Positions 62,345-64,000 of a DNA stretch of 64,000 nt are shown here, piece after piece. Under the pieces are notes generated by a model. It was not told the origin of the DNA. It did no database searches and worked only from the letters and a program-made list of their open reading frames with translations. Made by a program: the position numbers and the translations under genes. This stretch comes from Crossaster papposus (lineage: Eukaryota > Echinodermata > Asteroidea > Velatida > Solasteridae): the NCBI GenBank assembly GCA_037893245.1, contig JBAIAA010000506.1, positions 929,001-993,000 of the forward strand, written 5' to 3'. The first letter of the stretch is position 1. Each line of letters opens with the position of its first letter.

Positions 62345-64000
62345 TTTGTTCGTTTTGCTCGTTTTGTTCGTTTTGCTCGTTTTGCTCGTTTTGCTCGTTT
62401 TGCTCGTTTCGCTCGTTTTGCTCTCATTTGCTCGTTTGCTCTCATTTGCTCATTTGCTCATTTTGCTCGTTTTGCTCTCATTTGATCTCATTTGCTCTCA
62501 TTTGCTCTCATTTGCTCTCATTTGCTCTCATTTGCTCTCATTTGCTCGTTTTGCTCGTTTTGCTCGTTTTGCTCGTTTTGCTCCTTTGCTCCTTTGCTCG
62601 TTTGCTCGTTTGCTCTCATTTGCTCTCATTTGCTCTCATTTGCTCGTTTTGCTCGTTTTGCTCGTTTTGCACGTTTTGCACGTTTTGCCCGTTTTGACCG
62701 TTTTGCTCGTATTGCTCGTTTGCTCTCATTTGCTCATTTGCTCATTTGCTCATTTGCTCATTTTGCTCGTTTTGCTCTCATTTGCTATCATTTGCTATCA
62801 TTTGCTATAATTTGCTCTCATTTGCTCTTATTTGCTCTCATTTGCTCTCATTTGCTCTCATTTGCTCGTTTTGTTTGTTTGCTAGTTTGCTCGTTTGCTA
62901 GTTTTGCTCGTTTTGGTCGTTTTGCTCGTTTTGCTCGTTTTGCTCGTTTTGCTCTCATTTGCTACCATTTGCTCGTTTTGCTCGTTTTGTTCGTTTTGCT
63001 CGTTTTGCTCGTTTTGCTCGTTTTGCTCGTTTTGCTCGTTTTGCTCCTTTGCTCGTTTGCTCGTTTGCTCGTTTGCTCGTTTGCTCTCATTTGCTCTCAT
63101 TTGCTCTCATTTGCTCTCATTTGCTCGTTTTGCTCTCATTTGCTCTCATTTGCTCTCATTTGCTCTCATTTGCTCGTTTTGCTCGTTTTGCTCGTTTTGC
63201 TTTATTTGCTCGTTTTGCTCGTTTTGCTCGTTTGATCGTTTGCTCGTTTGCTCGTTTGCTGATTTGCTCTCATTTGCTCATTTGCTCATTTGCTCATTTT
63301 GCTCGTTTTGCTCTCATTTGCTATCATTTGCTCTCATTTGCTCTCATTTGCTCTCATTTGCTCGTTTTGCTCGTTTTGCTCGTTTTGCTCGTTTTGCTCG
63401 TTTTGCTCGTTTTGATCGTTTTGCTCGTTTTGCTCGTTTTGCTCGTTTTGCTCCTTTGCTCCTTTGCTCGTTTGCTCGTTTGCTCTCATTTGCTCTCATT
63501 TGCTCTCATTTGCTCGTTTTGCTCGTTTTGCTCGTTTTGCACGTTTTGCACGTTTTGCCCGTTTTGACCGTTTTGCTCGTATTGCTCGTTTGCTCTCATT
63601 TGCTCATTTGCTCATTTGCTCATTTGCTCATTTTGCTCGTTTTGCTCTCATTTGCTATCATTTGCTATCATTTGCTATCATTTGCTCTCATTTGCTCTTA
63701 TTTGCTCTCATTTGCTCTCATTTGCTCTCATTTGCTCGTTTTGTTTGTTTGCTAGTTTGCTCGTTTGCTAGTTTTGCTCGTTTTGGTCGTTTTGCTCGTT
63801 TTGCTCGTTTTGCTCGTTTTGCTCTCATTTGCTACCATTTGCTCGTTTTGCTCGTTTTGTTCGTTTTGCTCGTTTTGCTCGTTTTGCTCGTTTTGCTCGT
63901 TTTGCTCGTTTTGCTCGTTTTGCTCCTTTGCTCGTTTGCTCGTTTGCTCGTTTGCTCGTTTGCTCTCATTTGCTCTCATTTGCTCTCATTTGCTCTCATT
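62345..64000 (-). repeat. Satellite B inverted block 5, runs off the window
   Basis: Entry is the shared AGCT junction (62,342-62,345). The first ~180 bp match blocks 3 and 4 through TTTGATCTC, then the run of CTCATTTGCT words is shorter. No return to forward orientation occurs before the window ends, so at least 1,656 bp are inverted. Confidence 0.93.
62646..64000 (-). repeat. Divergent satellite B tail with 870-bp repeat
   Basis: Private words GTTTTGCACG (twice), GTTTTGCCCG, GTTTTGACCG and GTATTGCTCG occur in this order from about 62,665 and again 870 bp later from about 63,535. TTTGTTTGTTTGCTAG, TTTTGGTCG and GCTACCATTTG recur at the same offset (for example 62,961 and 63,831). GCTTTATTTG near 63,200 and TTTGATCGTTTG near 63,233 are single. 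Word diversity is clearly higher than in the rest of B. Confidence 0.85.

Larger units (their letters stand above)
28061..64000. repeat. Satellite B, composite array of 8-10 bp words
   Basis: The entire 36 kb is made of short words: GCAAAACGA (9), GCAAACGA (8), GCAAATGA (8), GCAAATGAGA (10), GCAAATGATA (10), GCAAAATGA (9) and GCAAAACCA (9), plus rarer GCAAAACAA and GCAAAAAGA. They are not random: they appear in runs (for example GCAAAACGA up to about 11 times) and in reproducible sentences of mostly 380-520 bp. The plus strand is A-rich and nearly T-free except within ATGA, and this skew reverses in the inverted blocks. I see no gene, unique sequence or mobile element. The family is unknown to me. 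Confidence 0.97.

Noticed and set aside
28061..64000. CRISPR-like array of short repeats
   Set aside because: There are no unique spacers between repeat units. Everything between words is another word of the same family, and no cas-like gene is present.

Overview
The whole 64-kb window is tandem-repeat DNA. I find no protein gene, tRNA, rRNA, CRISPR array, transposon or other single-copy sequence. Such a long uninterrupted satellite field points to eukaryotic constitutive heterochromatin (centromeric, pericentromeric or another satellite block) in a long-read assembly. I do not recognise either satellite family and cannot name the organism. Neither family shows CpG depletion, which argues against an old, heavily CpG-methylated array.

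Region 1 (1-28,060) is satellite A. It is a head-to-tail array of an 86-87 bp monomer, roughly 320 copies, in one orientation. Monomer variants recur in fixed orders, and multi-monomer segments are duplicated at offsets of 519, about 1,030, 1,124, 1,374, 1,808, about 3,100, about 3,364 and about 3,783 bp. This is higher-order repeat (HOR) structure produced by repeated segmental amplification.

Region 2 (28,061-64,000) is satellite B, which starts abruptly after A. It is built from 8-10 bp words such as GCAAAACGA, GCAAACGA, GCAAATGA and GCAAATGAGA. The words are strung into modules of mostly 380-520 bp, separated by a delimiter ending in AAATCAGC. Modules form HORs of about 1.86 kb and 3.65 kb. 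The A-rich strand is the plus strand, except in five blocks where orientation flips: 45,955-47,020, 49,982-51,047, 58,953-59,498, 60,315-60,860 and 62,345 to the window end. All five flips start with the same junction sequence, so one ancestral inversion was later amplified. Two copies came from a tandem duplication of about 4.02 kb and two from a 1,362-bp duplication.

Region 3 (about 62,646-64,000) is the most degenerate B sequence. It carries word variants I do not see elsewhere in the window, repeated at an 870-bp offset.

The most interesting points are: (i) a rare A monomer variant contains the exact 9-bp core word of B, suggesting B may have grown out of A; (ii) the word, module and HOR hierarchy of B; (iii) the amplified inversion junctions, one of which can be matched to a specific donor-like module near 37.5-38.3 kb. 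Long open frames on the minus strand are by-products of stop-poor repeats and are not annotated as genes.
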